In this document: positions 17,711-27,616 of the stretch, piece after piece
Layout: each line of letters starts with the position of its first letter
Position numbering within the stretch: the first letter of the stretch is position 1
IMG/VR virus record: IMGVR_UViG_3300025099_000001
Span: 1 to 64,000 of that record
From: a virus
Length of the DNA stretch: 64,000 nt
Strand: one strand, 5' to 3'
Program-made: the position numbers and the translations under genes
The notes under the pieces: model-generated
Seen by the model: the letters and a program-made list of their open reading frames with translations, nothing else
Databases searched by the model: none
What the model was told of the DNA's origin: nothing

Positions 17711-20700
17711 TTATGTACCTAAAGGTATTTTATATGCAGTTCCATCTATAGTTATTGGTAAATAATTTAGTAAAGTTCCCGCACTGCTGTTTACTACATT
17801 TCCAATAGGGTTGCTTGAACTACCTATATATATACCCGCTCCTGAGGCTTCAGCTCCTTTACCAATTACAAGAGAGTTTTGAACTGCCGCAATTGCAGAT
17901 TTACCAATTGCTATAGCATTGTCTATATTGTTTCCTCCTGCAGCTGCGTCTGCCCCTATTGCTATTGTATCAATATTTAATGCTCTTGATCTTTTACCTA
18001 TTGCTATTGTCCCTCCTGCCATAGAAGTAGCTTGAGTTGAGTCTGTTCCCGCTAAATATCCTATAGCTATATTTCCTTCTCCTGTTATTTCAGGATAAAA
18101 AGAACCATTTGCTCCAAATGAATATGCACCTATAGATACATCCCAACTTGATTGAATTACTGGTGCAGCGTTTATAGTGTCAGTATATGCTTTTTCTCCT
18201 ATTGCAATTGCACCTCTTTTAAAAGAAGTGTGATTCCACATTGCATAAGTTCCTATTGCAATTTGCCCTGAGTTATCTGCTGGGTTTGTTTGTCCTTGTT
18301 CATTAGCTCCTGCTTTGTATCCAATATGAGTTCTAAATCCTACTAAAGGACCAGTTGCAGTAGAACCTGGTGCATTTCCAGCAAAAGCTCCTATCGCCAC
18401 ACTATATCTATTATTTCCTTGAAGAACAGTTGTTCCTGACACTAAACCTGACATTGCGTTTAAACCTATCGCAACTCTTTCCATTAACTGTGCTGTCCCA
18501 GGTGATGCTGTTACATTTGTATTTCCATTACCTGCACTTCTTCCAATAAATACATCACCATCCCCATAAGCATTTTGTGCGGCTAAAGCACCAATAGCAA
18601 CACTTCTTCTACTGTTTGTATTATTAGTTCCTGCACCAGCAGATTTTCCTATATATGTAGTTTCAAAACCAGTGGTTATATCTGCACCCGCTCCTTTTCC
18701 AATAAATGTATTACTGTAACCATCTGTTATAGACTCACCTGAATTATAACCTACATAAACACTGTCTACTGCAGTACCGTCATTTTCTGTTCCTAAATAT
18801 CCCGAACCTAACCTTACAGTGTTTGAAGCAGCTGTTGTAGTTAATCCAATATAACCTGTTCCAGATATAAGTAGTTGATAATGTTCGTTGGTTGTTGCAT
18901 TAGGACCAATACCTTGAAGTTCTTTTAATCCCGTTGGTCTGTCTATAAAATTAGAATTTTCAACTGTAGTTCCAAGCTGATTAAACTTAGCAAGGAAATA
19001 TTGTGTTCCGCCTGATATAGCCGTGTATCCTGGTGAATTAGTAAATTGACTTAAATCAGTTAATGAAGATGAAACTTGTATATCATTTGCCGATGTTAAT
19101 GTAGAAATATTAATTGTACAACCACCATCACTACCTTGACCAATTAAAGTTACTGCACCACTTGTATATCCTTGGCCTTTTGCAAAAACTGAAACAGCAG
19201 ATGGTACTCCTCCTACAGTAACACCTGTTACTAAAACAGTTAATCCTGTTCCACCACCACCCGTAGTTCTATACGTTCTATCAGCAACATAGCCTGTTCC
19301 TCCGCTAAGAGTTGCGTTATTTAAAGTTTCTACTCCATTTATTCCTATAATAATATCTCCTGATGATTTTATGTCAATATCACCCTCTAAAGAATTTACA
19401 GATGTAACACCGTCTTCTAAATCTTGTACATTAGAAATTTGTATTCTATTTTCATCTGTTATTGTATTAACATCAAAAGTAGCATTATTCCCACTTCCTA
19501 AACCTATTAAAGTTAAAGTCTCTCCTATCGCATATCCTCTACCTTTTGAATATATAACTCCTGTTGTTACAACATTTCCATTTACTCCTGTTACTTTTAT
19601 AGTTGCTCCTGCACCTGATATTGATGATGTTGTAGAATAAATTTTATTTACAACATATCCTGTTCCACCTGCAATTACACCTGTCAAAGATTCTACACCA
19701 CTCTCTCCTATTGTTATATCTCCTGAACCGTCTATCATGGCTGAGATTGTAACAGCATTATCGCTGTTTCTTGCAACTTTTATTCCTGTTTCTCCTAAAA
19801 CTTGAATGTTATCTGCAACAATAGCACTTCCGTTAATATTAGTTCGTGTTAAAGTTAAGTTAGGATCAGTTGCAACTCCTAAAGAACTTTCAGACATTTT
19901 TATATCATAAACATCTGCTGATTCTGTGGTTGAAACAACAATAGTGTTGTCAGCTGTTAAAGTAAAAACAGTTGTATTTGCTGTACCACTACTACTTTGC
20001 CCTATTAGTGTTACTACGTCATTTGCAGTATAACCTTGTCCAGCTGAATAAACACTTACCTGTTGTGCTTCTCCTGCAGCACCAACTGCTGTGACTTTTA
20101 ATGTTAAACCTGTTCCTCCTGAAGGAGCAACTGTAGTAGCGTAAATTCCGTTTAATGCATATCCTGAACCTTGATTTGTAAGAACAGTTACTACTGAAGC
20201 AACCCCAGATACACCTAAAGTTATATCGCCTGAACCAACTAATTCTATTCCATCTGTTAAAGTATTAATAGAAGTTACAGGTAAAGCCCATGTTCCGTTT
20301 ACTTTTAAAAATTTATTTGTTCCAAAATCTGCAATAAGTGGACCAGGGACAAAACCTTGCACCCCATTGGTAGTTAAACCGTCACCTAAAGTAAAGACTG
20401 AACCTGTTATTGTAGCTGTATTAGTTGTTCCTGCAACAACCGTAACATTTAATCCGTCACCACCAAGTAAAGAAACAATACTGTTGTCTGTAATATTAGC
20501 AGTTCCTGTATCTCCATTTAAAGCCCAGCTACTTGTTGTATTTACGGCATCAGCTAATTGAGATATCTCTATATAACTTGCTTTGTCTGCAGTAACTGAG
20601 GTAATATTTAAAAATGCGTCAACTGTTCCCGCAGGCGTAAGACTTGCTGCAGCAATTTGTAAAACGTCACTTGAATTATAACCTGAACCGTCATTTGTAA

Positions 20701-23700
20701 CCTCTATTGAATTATTTGTTGCTACTATCTGTCCGTTATTATCTGTAAGGAAACTTATAGTTAAACCTGTACCTCCTGCAGGACTAACTGTAGTAGGTAC
20801 ATTATTATATTGTTGATTAGGAGGAAATGCTCCTGGTGTCGCAATGCTTAAAGCATATTGTACCCTGTCATTAACTAAAACTTTATCAGTATTTTGTAAA
20901 TATCCTTTTGCTGTTAAATTAACTGCATTATTAAACTGAACTAAGTTGTTTGCTTTTGTGACTACATTATCTCCTCCTGTATAGATTAATTCAAAATTAT
21001 TTAAACCATCTAAATTTATTGGAGCAGTTGCACCATAATTTGTTTGAGGTGCTGTATTTGTAAATTTAATTTCTGTATCACTAACTCTGTCTACATCTAT
21101 CCCTGTACTTCCTGTAAAAGTAGTTTCTGTAAAATCATATTTTTGTGGAGTTTCAAAAACTATTTGAAGCTTAGGATCTGCATTAGATGGTACAGGACTA
21201 CCTGTTTCTATTACTTTAGTTCTTAAATCAGAATTAGTATATGGCTTAGTAAATGATTGTATTGCCCCTGCTGCCGTAATAGTATCTACATTTAAAGAAA
21301 CTCTGGTTGAAAGTGCAGGATATCCTAACGCCTCTTCAATATCTATAGTGTCATTTACTTGATATCCTTTTCCTGCAGAATAAACAGATAAATTAGATAA
21401 TACTCCTGCTGTGTTAGTAGCTGTTATCATGCATCCTGAACCTGTAGCACTGTTAGTCGTAGTGCTAAAAGTAACAGGATAACCTACGTTATTCATTGTT
21501 TGATAAAGAGAAGGAACTCCTGCATTAATACTAAATGTTGCTACACCGCCCGTTCCAATATCTGACTGACCCGAACCTTCTAAAGTTAATGCTCCCGTTA
21601 GAGTATTTAAAGAATCTACTACAGTTCCCGCTACTGATGGAACACCCCATGTATTATCAGCACGTAAGTAATGCGTTAACATTGTTGTAGTATCTAAAGA
21701 ACTTGTGTCTGCACTTAACCCTACTGTAAGCTCATTAAATGTAGATAAAGGATCGCTTAAGTCAAGAGAGATATAACTTTTATTTACCGCAGGTGCTCCT
21801 GCTATAGTATCAACCTTTTCTACAAAGGTGATTGTGTTATTTGTAACATCTACCGTTCCTGTAAAACTTGCAGGGTTTGTTGCTAAACCAAAAGAAGTAA
21901 TACCTGCCGCTGCAGTTGCAGCAATAGTGATAGAGTCAGCACCACTATCTGTAATAGAGATGTTTGCCCCTTCTACTATTTTTATTGTGTCTCTTACAGC
22001 ACTTGCATTTACTAAAGATATGTCAGCTTCTGTAGGTGTTATTACCGTTACCGTTCCTGTTACCAAAGAACCAGGTGTACCACCATTTACTGTAAATGTA
22101 TCTCCCACCGCATAACCTGTACCTGCTGCTACCACTGTAATACCATTTAAATCTATAGCACCACCTGTGTTGGTGTATGAAACTGTTAAATCGTTATTAC
22201 CTGATCCTGATGTAACCTGTGTTCCAACAGTTCCCGTTGCGGTATATCCTGCTCCTCCTGCGGGATTTGTTACAGTTGATGTAGTTCCAGCTGCATTTGC
22301 TGTTAGTGTGTATGGAGAGTCTGTTCCTGCTGTTATATTTGTTATTATACCATAATCATCTACAGTTACGGAGGCATTACTAAAAGTTCCTGAACTATAA
22401 GCTGTTTGAGTTGGTAAATCTATATCTATATCACCCGAACTTGTAATAGGACTTCCGCTAATTCCTATTGTAGAGTTAGTTGATGTCAATCCTACCGAAG
22501 TCACTGTTCCTCCTGAAGCGTTAGATGATATAGTTAAATCATTATTGTTATCTAAATTTAAAGTAATACCTGAACCTTTGTCTATATTTACAGAACTTGT
22601 TCTAACGGCATCAGTATTTTTTAAAGTTATTGTATTAGAATTTACTGAAGTAATTTCTAAAGTTCTTGGGGTAGTTGGTGGTACTCCAGTTATTATTGAA
22701 AGAACATCTCCTACTGAATATCCTGAACCAGCAGCATTTAGAGTCATTGAATTTATAGTTCCCGAAGGACCTGTTTGTATATCAAAAGTAGCTCCTGAAC
22801 CTCCCGCAGGTGTAACCGTTGTTGGAGTATTAGTTGAGGTGTTGTTGATTGGATAACCCGCACCACTGTTTAGGATTGTTGTTGTACTAACAGATCCCGT
22901 GGCCACAAAACTTAAGTCCCAATCATTTCCTGCAGGTACTGTAAACCCTCCCGTTTGACCATAATATGTGCCTGATACTACTGCAACTACCGAGCTTACT
23001 GCATCATTGTTTCCGCTTGTTATGGTATATGTGTCACCTTGTTGATATCCTATTCCAGGATTTGTAATAGCTACAATCTCATCTACACCTCCCAAACCAT
23101 CAACAGTTATCTGTACCTTCAAGCCTGTACCTGTGCTTGGTGAGATTGCTACAGTGTCAAAAACACCATTTGTATTATAACCTGTTCCAATTACTGATGG
23201 TGTGTCATTAATTAGACTAACAGGACCTCCTTGTACTAAATTATTAGTTACTAATGATGATGTAATAACAGGGTTTGCAGGTACAGTATTATCAATACCT
23301 GTGTTTACATAATTAGTATTTACAGAGCCAATACCTGTTAGCGTTCCTGATCCACCACCACCACCATTAGTTCCCCAAACAGGTGTGGCTCCAATTCCTT
23401 GAGAAATTAATACTTGACCAGCTGTACCTGCACTACCTTTTAATTGAAATTCACTAAAGTCTCCCCATAAATTAAAAGCTCCGTTTTGTGCCTGAATAAT
23501 TCCTTCTGTAGGTGAAAGACCCACTGCTGCGTTACCAGTTACAGCTACTATTGCGTTTGTTCCTGTTGCTGCCGTTCCAGCTGAATTGTCTAATACGTTT
23601 TGTAATGTCGGTGCTATTTGAGCATTAGACCATATTGGTGTTGCTGTTGTTCCTTGAGATAAAAGAACTTGTCCTGCAGTTCCTGCACTGCCTTTTAAAC

Positions 23701-24622
23701 GTAACTCCGAATAATCTCCTGCAATATCTAAAGCACCATTAGTAATTTTTAAAATACCTTTTGTTGTGGGTACTCCAGTATCTGCATCTCCTGTAATATT
23801 TACAAATCCTCCAAAATCAAATGTTACAGCATCACCAAAAGTTGATGTTGAAGTTCCTAAAAATGAAACACCTACATCTGTTGCTGTATTTCCTTGTGTT
23901 AATACTTGTTGTAAAGTATGAGGTGTATTAGTTGGACCACTTGACCATTTTACTCCGCTTCCTGTTGATACAAGTGCTTGCCCCGCAGAACCTTTACTAT
24001 AAACAGGTGCTACAGGTGGAATTGTATTACCATCGTCTATAGATATACCTGTAGTCTGAGAAATTTTTAATGCTGTAGAATTAACAAGGTTAAAGTCACC
24101 TACATTTACGTTTAAACTTCCTCCTACATTAATAGGTCCTGCCCAATTCAAACTTGTTAGTGTATCTCCCGATAAACTACCCGCAACATTTCCTGGTTGA
24201 GTAATTGAAAAACTTCCGTCTTGTAAATTTAAATTTTGTGACGAAACGGTATTGCCTAAAGTTACTACCTCATCCCATGTTTGAGATCCTCCCGAAATAG
24301 TATCCCATGCAATTCCTGTTCCTGTAGATGTTAATACTTGTCCTGCAGCACCATGAGATCCTTGAGTACCTGCTGAAATTACAGTCGGGAATACATCAAC
24401 AGCTGTTAGTATTCCCGTACCTGTAAGTGTTAAATTATTAGCGGCTGAGTTTCCAATGCTTAAAACTGATGTTAAGTCTTGAGCAACTCCACCACCACCT
24501 ACTATATCGCTAATTTTAAAAGTAACCGTCCTATTATTATCATTTACATCTGTTCCAATTATTAAATCAGAACCAGCGGGTGTAATAGTAGGATACGCTG
24601 ATACATCAAATATTTTAGCCAT
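17711..24622 (-). CDS. Giant adhesin / tail fibre with YadA-like head repeats (2303 aa)
   Basis: At 2303 aa this is the largest protein of the adhesin block. The N-terminus (MAKIFDVSAYPTITPAGSDL, then IIGTDVNDNNRTVTF) shares its pattern with the 239-aa fibre at 30661, suggesting a common virion-attachment module. The middle contains about eight copies of a glycine-rich unit ending in G.GY..(N/G)D(T/V)..I.G, seen for example as YSAGQGYTANDVVTLIGQ and VAAGTGYAVGDTFTVNGG. The C-terminal 350 residues carry many xxIGxxAG repeats (SVAIGAFAGNA, IAIGKRSRA, LVIGKGAEASGAGI), the left-handed roll of YadA/Hia-type trimeric adhesins. The expected role is a trimeric receptor-binding fibre. Confidence 0.75.
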   Translation of the reverse strand: MAKIFDVSAYPTITPAGSDLIIGTDVNDNNRTVTFKISDIVGGGGVAQDLTSVLSIGNSAANNLTLTGTGILTAVDVFPTVISAGTQGSHGAAGQVLTSTGTGIAWDTISGGSQTWDEVVTLGNTVSSQNLNLQDGSFSITQPGNVAGSLSGDTLTSLNWAGPINVGGSLNVNVGDFNLVNSTALKISQTTGISIDDGNTIPPVAPVYSKGSAGQALVSTGSGVKWSSGPTNTPHTLQQVLTQGNTATDVGVSFLGTSTSTFGDAVTFDFGGFVNITGDADTGVPTTKGILKITNGALDIAGDYSELRLKGSAGTAGQVLLSQGTTATPIWSNAQIAPTLQNVLDNSAGTAATGTNAIVAVTGNAAVGLSPTEGIIQAQNGAFNLWGDFSEFQLKGSAGTAGQVLISQGIGATPVWGTNGGGGGSGTLTGIGSVNTNYVNTGIDNTVPANPVITSSLVTNNLVQGGPVSLINDTPSVIGTGYNTNGVFDTVAISPSTGTGLKVQITVDGLGGVDEIVAITNPGIGYQQGDTYTITSGNNDAVSSVVAVVSGTYYGQTGGFTVPAGNDWDLSFVATGSVSTTTILNSGAGYPINNTSTNTPTTVTPAGGSGATFDIQTGPSGTINSMTLNAAGSGYSVGDVLSIITGVPPTTPRTLEITSVNSNTITLKNTDAVRTSSVNIDKGSGITLNLDNNNDLTISSNASGGTVTSVGLTSTNSTIGISGSPITSSGDIDIDLPTQTAYSSGTFSNASVTVDDYGIITNITAGTDSPYTLTANAAGTTSTVTNPAGGAGYTATGTVGTQVTSGSGNNDLTVSYTNTGGAIDLNGITVVAAGTGYAVGDTFTVNGGTPGSLVTGTVTVITPTEADISLVNASAVRDTIKIVEGANISITDSGADSITIAATAAAGITSFGLATNPASFTGTVDVTNNTITFVEKVDTIAGAPAVNKSYISLDLSDPLSTFNELTVGLSADTSSLDTTTMLTHYLRADNTWGVPSVAGTVVDSLNTLTGALTLEGSGQSDIGTGGVATFSINAGVPSLYQTMNNVGYPVTFSTTTNSATGSGCMITATNTAGVLSNLSVYSAGKGYQVNDTIDIEEALGYPALSTRVSLNVDTITAAGAIQSFTKPYTNSDLRTKVIETGSPVPSNADPKLQIVFETPQKYDFTETTFTGSTGIDVDRVSDTEIKFTNTAPQTNYGATAPINLDGLNNFELIYTGGDNVVTKANNLVQFNNAVNLTAKGYLQNTDKVLVNDRVQYALSIATPGAFPPNQQYNNVPTTVSPAGGTGLTISFLTDNNGQIVATNNSIEVTNDGSGYNSSDVLQIAAASLTPAGTVDAFLNITSVTADKASYIEISQLADAVNTTSSWALNGDTGTANITDNSIVSLLGGDGLNVTVVAGTTNTATITGSVFTLGDGLTTNGVQGFVPGPLIADFGTNKFLKVNGTWALPVTSINTLTDGIELVGSGDITLGVSGVASVVTVLTNQGSGYALNGIYATTVAPSGGTGLTLKVTAVGAAGEAQQVSVYSAGQGYTANDVVTLIGQSSSGTANTTVFTLTADNTIVVSTTESADVYDIKMSESSLGVATDPNLTLTRTNINGSAIVADNIQVLGETGIKVARNSDNAVTISAMIDGSGDITIGESGVESLTGVIAGGTGYVVNKIYSTTSSISGAGATIKVTGVNGNVVTTGVIYSKGRGYAIGETLTLIGLGSGNNATFDVNTITDENRIQISNVQDLEDGVTSVNSLEGDIDIKSSGDIIIGINGVETLNNATLSGGTGYVADRTYRTTGGGGTGLTVLVTGVTVGGVPSAVSVFAKGQGYTSGAVTLIGQGSDGGCTINISTLTSANDIQVSSSLTDLSQFTNSPGYTAISGGTQYFLAKFNQLGTTVENSNFIDRPTGLKELQGIGPNATTNEHYQLLISGTGYIGLTTTAASNTVRLGSGYLGTENDGTAVDSVYVGYNSGESITDGYSNTFIGKGAGADITTGFETTYIGKSAGAGTNNTNSRRSVAIGALAAQNAYGDGDVFIGRSAGNGNTNVTASPGTAQLMERVAIGLNAMSGLVSGTTVLQGNNRYSVAIGAFAGNAPGSTATGPLVGFRTHIGYKAGANEQGQTNPADNSGQIAIGTYAMWNHTSFKRGAIAIGEKAYTDTINAAPVIQSSWDVSIGAYSFGANGSFYPEITGEGNIAIGYLAGTDSTQATSMAGGTIAIGKRSRALNIDTIAIGADAAAGGNNIDNAIAIGKSAIAAVQNSLVIGKGAEASGAGIYIGSSSNPIGNVVNSSAGTLLNYLPITIDGTAYKIPLGT

Positions 24623-24634
24623 ATAGTTTCATTT

Positions 24635-24907
24635 TTACTTTGTTATCTTTAAATCAGGAGTTTCTTCTTCTGGTTTTTCTGTTACCTCTCCTGTTTCTAA
24701 ATTAATGGTAGCATTTTTTCCATACTTTTCCATTAAAGGTCCTTCTTCTGCCTTGAAAGATTCTCTAATTTGAGAAATTTTTTCCATTAGCTGATTTTGT
24801 TGTAAAACAGTATCACCTAACTGTAATTTTAATTGATTATATTCTTGTTGTAAAGCTTGTAATTTGTTTAATTCTTCACTTGTTAATTTTACATCTTTTT
24901 TTGCCAT
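24635..24907 (-). CDS. Coiled-coil protein upstream of the giant fibre (90 aa)
   Basis: A 90-aa protein. Residues 8-55 form a clear heptad coiled coil (SEELNKLQALQQEYNQLK, LQQNQLMEKISQIRESFK). The C-terminus is acidic and disordered (EKPEEETPDLKITK). It is immediately upstream of the giant adhesin gene and is expressed from a nearby TATCTTTG element. A fibre-assembly chaperone or a small structural coiled coil is plausible but unproven. Confidence 0.5.
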   Translation of the reverse strand: MAKKDVKLTSEELNKLQALQQEYNQLKLQLGDTVLQQNQLMEKISQIRESFKAEEGPLMEKYGKNATINLETGEVTEKPEEETPDLKITK

Positions 24908-24938
24908 TATAGTATTATTTTATTGATTAATATTTCAA

Positions 24939-24946
24939 CAAAGATA
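24939..24946 (-). promoter_or_regulatory. -7 element (TATCTTTG) before the coiled-coil/giant fibre genes
   Basis: TATCTTTG on the minus strand lies 32 nt upstream of the ATG at 24907. It matches TAnnTTTG exactly and is identical to the element at 36284-36291. No good -33 box is visible. Confidence 0.5.
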
Positions 24947-24966
24947 CAAATATTTTTATTATGAAA

Positions 24967-25857
24967 TTATGTTGGAACATTGGTACTCCAAGTAGGAGTA
25001 TTGACGCCTGAACCAGTAAATGAATTGGTTGAACTATCAGCGTAAGAAGTGCCAGTTCCTTCATTAAATCTCCACCATGCTGTTAAGTTAGACGACTGAT
25101 TGTAATTACCAGAATTTGTGCTTAAATCTATAGGTGCTCCTGAATTATAAATAGCTGCTATATTTGTAGCGTTAAGTGCTGTAGCAAATACTGCATAATT
25201 ATTCATTTCACCATCAAAATAGTTTGTATTACTTGCTCTTCTCCAAACCCCTAAACTTGAATTACCATTGTAAGCCAAAGTAACATTTTGATTTCCTGAT
25301 TTTACATAAGTGCTTGGATTTACTACAGAACCATTTTTATAAATACGCCATTCGTCTCTATCTTGTGTAGAACCCATACTACCTGACGGTACAACAATAG
25401 CCAAGTGATACCATTGTCCTGCTGAAACAGCTGAGTTGGCTGTTCTACAGGTATTTCTATTATTACTACCAGACCCTGCAAAACCTTGATTTAATCCCAT
25501 AACATGAAATACTAAAGACCCATTTCCGTTAACTACCATTTTTAATCCATAGTAACTATTAGTACAGCAATTTCCTAAGTCATAAATATACTCTCCACCT
25601 GAAAGTGAATCAATATATACCCAAGCCGTTAAAGTAAGTCCGCTACTATTAATAGATGCTTGAGATGGATTTAATGTTGAAGAGGTTTGATTTCCTAAAT
25701 CAATATATTGCGAACTACCGTTTAAGTCTACAGAATAATCAACTGCAAATCCCGATGGCACATCAACATCGTTTAATTGAGATATTGTAGATTTTTGAAT
25801 AGAATCTATACTACTAACAGAACTAATATCTACACCTTGTACCTTTGATATAGACAT
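24967..25857 (-). CDS. LamG / concanavalin-like adhesin (296 aa)
   Basis: Residues about 45-230 form a LamG-type jelly roll. Visible landmarks are VDLNGSSQYIDLGN (first strand), LTLTAWVYIDSLSGGEYIYD, GQWYHLAIVVPSG, WRIYKNGSVV and YFDGEMNNYAVFATALN, followed by NLTAWWRFNEGTGTSYADSS. This fold usually binds carbohydrate or protein on cell surfaces. The N-terminal 40 residues (MSISKVQGVDISSVSSIDSI) probably attach it to the virion. It is next to two fibre genes, so a receptor-binding or glycan-binding virion protein is likely. Its start is 2 nt past the stop of the 559-aa fibre. Confidence 0.75.
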   Translation of the reverse strand: MSISKVQGVDISSVSSIDSIQKSTISQLNDVDVPSGFAVDYSVDLNGSSQYIDLGNQTSSTLNPSQASINSSGLTLTAWVYIDSLSGGEYIYDLGNCCTNSYYGLKMVVNGNGSLVFHVMGLNQGFAGSGSNNRNTCRTANSAVSAGQWYHLAIVVPSGSMGSTQDRDEWRIYKNGSVVNPSTYVKSGNQNVTLAYNGNSSLGVWRRASNTNYFDGEMNNYAVFATALNATNIAAIYNSGAPIDLSTNSGNYNQSSNLTAWWRFNEGTGTSYADSSTNSFTGSGVNTPTWSTNVPT

Positions 25858-25858
25858 A

Positions 25859-27538
25859 TTAACTTAGTGTTATATATGTATTGTCTGGATGAAAAAACAT
25901 TTGTCCATTGGTACTGTCAAGTAAAGTACCAACAATTCTTACTACTTTTTGTGATCCTGATGGCGGTTCAGTTGTTAAACTACCTGCTGTTGTGCTGATA
26001 TATAAAATGTCTCCATTATCTCCTGGATCATAACTTAAAGTAAACATTCCTCTTGTTAACATACCTACCGTTCCTGAATTACCATTAGCCACAGACATAG
26101 CTAACAATCCTTTTGATGTAGACTCTGCATCAGCATCAGCTGAAATCCAGTCTCCACCTGAATAAACATAAATTTTTCCTTTAACTACAGTAGTGCCTCC
26201 TAAATAAACAAGTTCTCCTTGATAATCATTGTCTGTTGTTGATGTTTTATCTAATCTTGTATTAGAGTTCCACGTTCCTGTAGTTACAGTTCCTGTAGTT
26301 ACTAAGTTAGATAATGAAGTCACAGCAGAAGAGTCAAACCCTATTGTGCCTGAACCTGTAATTGTTCCACCAGTAATTGGTGATGATGTCGCTACTGATG
26401 TAACTGTTCCAGAATTTTGAGTTATGGTAGTCCACTCCATTCCTGACGCAACACTTTTTAAAAACTTTCCAACCCCTGGGTCTCCATCTATTTGTATACC
26501 TCCAGTTGCCGAAAGTAATATATCTCCTCCTGACTCCATATCAATATCACTTGTTACAGCTAAAACATCTGAAAAAGTTTTACCGCCTGAAATTGTTTGT
26601 GTGTTATTTGTAAGAACTACTGTATTATCTACAGATATAGTTCCTGAACTTGTGATTGTTCCACCACTAAGGCCAGTTCCTGTAGCAACTGAAGTAACTG
26701 TTCCTGTGTTAGTTGTAGCAGAAGTATTTATAGTAACAGTAGCCCCACTACGAGATGTTGTAATATTAGTTCCTCCAGCTATATCTACACTTTCTCCGTT
26801 TGTAATTGTTTCACTTCCCCCACTATCTGCTGTAAGAGTCCAGCTTGACATTGAACCCGCTGAAGTTAAATAGCCAGAATCATTTGTCCATTGTGATATA
26901 TTACCAGATTTATTAGTAAATGTCTGTGTATTAGAAGCTGTTGTAGTCCCTGTGTTGGTTGTATATCCCTCTCCGTTAGTTAATTGGTTGTTGTTGGTAA
27001 TACTATTATTAAAAGTAACTGTTTCGTTAGATGATTGATTTAATGTAATCGTTCCTCCACCTGTTAACCCTGTTCCAGCTGAAAAAGTTATAGTAGCGTT
27101 ATTTACAGTTGGTAATGCACCATCTACATATGCTTTTGTTGCAGCGTCTTGTGCAGATGATGGATTGGCCATTCCTGTAATAGCATTAGCACCCATTGCA
27201 ATACCTGCCGACATATTTGCACCAGCAAGACTTGATGATGCCGTTGTAGTAAGCCCACCTGTTATGGTTGACCCTACACTTGTAGTTGCAAGTTTTAAAC
27301 TTCCCGCACAATAGAGAGATACTGCTCCGCCATCAGTAGCAATAATCATATTTTGAGTATCTGCAGCGTTGTTTATCACAACACTTGCTGAATTAATTAA
27401 TAGTTGCCTACCAAGTAATGAAGTTATTTTATTTTGGTTTGTTGAAGAATCATGATAAATTTCAAAATCCGTACTATTTCCAAACTGTAACTTTGCATCG
27501 TCAGAAAAATTAGTAGATTGAAGAAAATTGATAGCCAT
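25859..27538 (-). CDS. Tail fibre protein (559 aa)
   Basis: A Ser/Thr/Gly-rich fibre of 559 aa. It starts MAINFLQSTNFSDDAKLQFG, sharing MAINFLQ with the 872-aa fibre at 27617. Near residue 130 it has the phage fibre hallmark SSAQDAATKAYVDG, followed by VTSVATGTGLSGGTITSSGT-type repeats. The C-terminal domain (near residues 450-559) reads DILYISTTAG, then VVRIVGTLLDSTNGQMFFHP, a compact fibre-tip domain. The role is host-surface recognition. It is transcribed from its own TATATTTG element. Confidence 0.7.
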   Translation of the reverse strand: MAINFLQSTNFSDDAKLQFGNSTDFEIYHDSSTNQNKITSLLGRQLLINSASVVINNAADTQNMIIATDGGAVSLYCAGSLKLATTSVGSTITGGLTTTASSSLAGANMSAGIAMGANAITGMANPSSAQDAATKAYVDGALPTVNNATITFSAGTGLTGGGTITLNQSSNETVTFNNSITNNNQLTNGEGYTTNTGTTTASNTQTFTNKSGNISQWTNDSGYLTSAGSMSSWTLTADSGGSETITNGESVDIAGGTNITTSRSGATVTINTSATTNTGTVTSVATGTGLSGGTITSSGTISVDNTVVLTNNTQTISGGKTFSDVLAVTSDIDMESGGDILLSATGGIQIDGDPGVGKFLKSVASGMEWTTITQNSGTVTSVATSSPITGGTITGSGTIGFDSSAVTSLSNLVTTGTVTTGTWNSNTRLDKTSTTDNDYQGELVYLGGTTVVKGKIYVYSGGDWISADADAESTSKGLLAMSVANGNSGTVGMLTRGMFTLSYDPGDNGDILYISTTAGSLTTEPPSGSQKVVRIVGTLLDSTNGQMFFHPDNTYITLS

Positions 27539-27554
27539 TAAAAATAGATTTTTA

Positions 27555-27562
27555 CAAATATA
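27555..27562 (-). promoter_or_regulatory. -7 element (TATATTTG) before the 559-aa fibre
   Basis: TATATTTG on the minus strand lies 17 nt upstream of the ATG at 27538, in the 78-nt gap between two fibre genes. It matches TAnnTTTG. Confidence 0.45.
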
Positions 27563-27616
27563 CGAATTAAATTAAAAGCGTTTTGCTAATAATCTAATCC
27601 GTATATGTAAGTTTGA

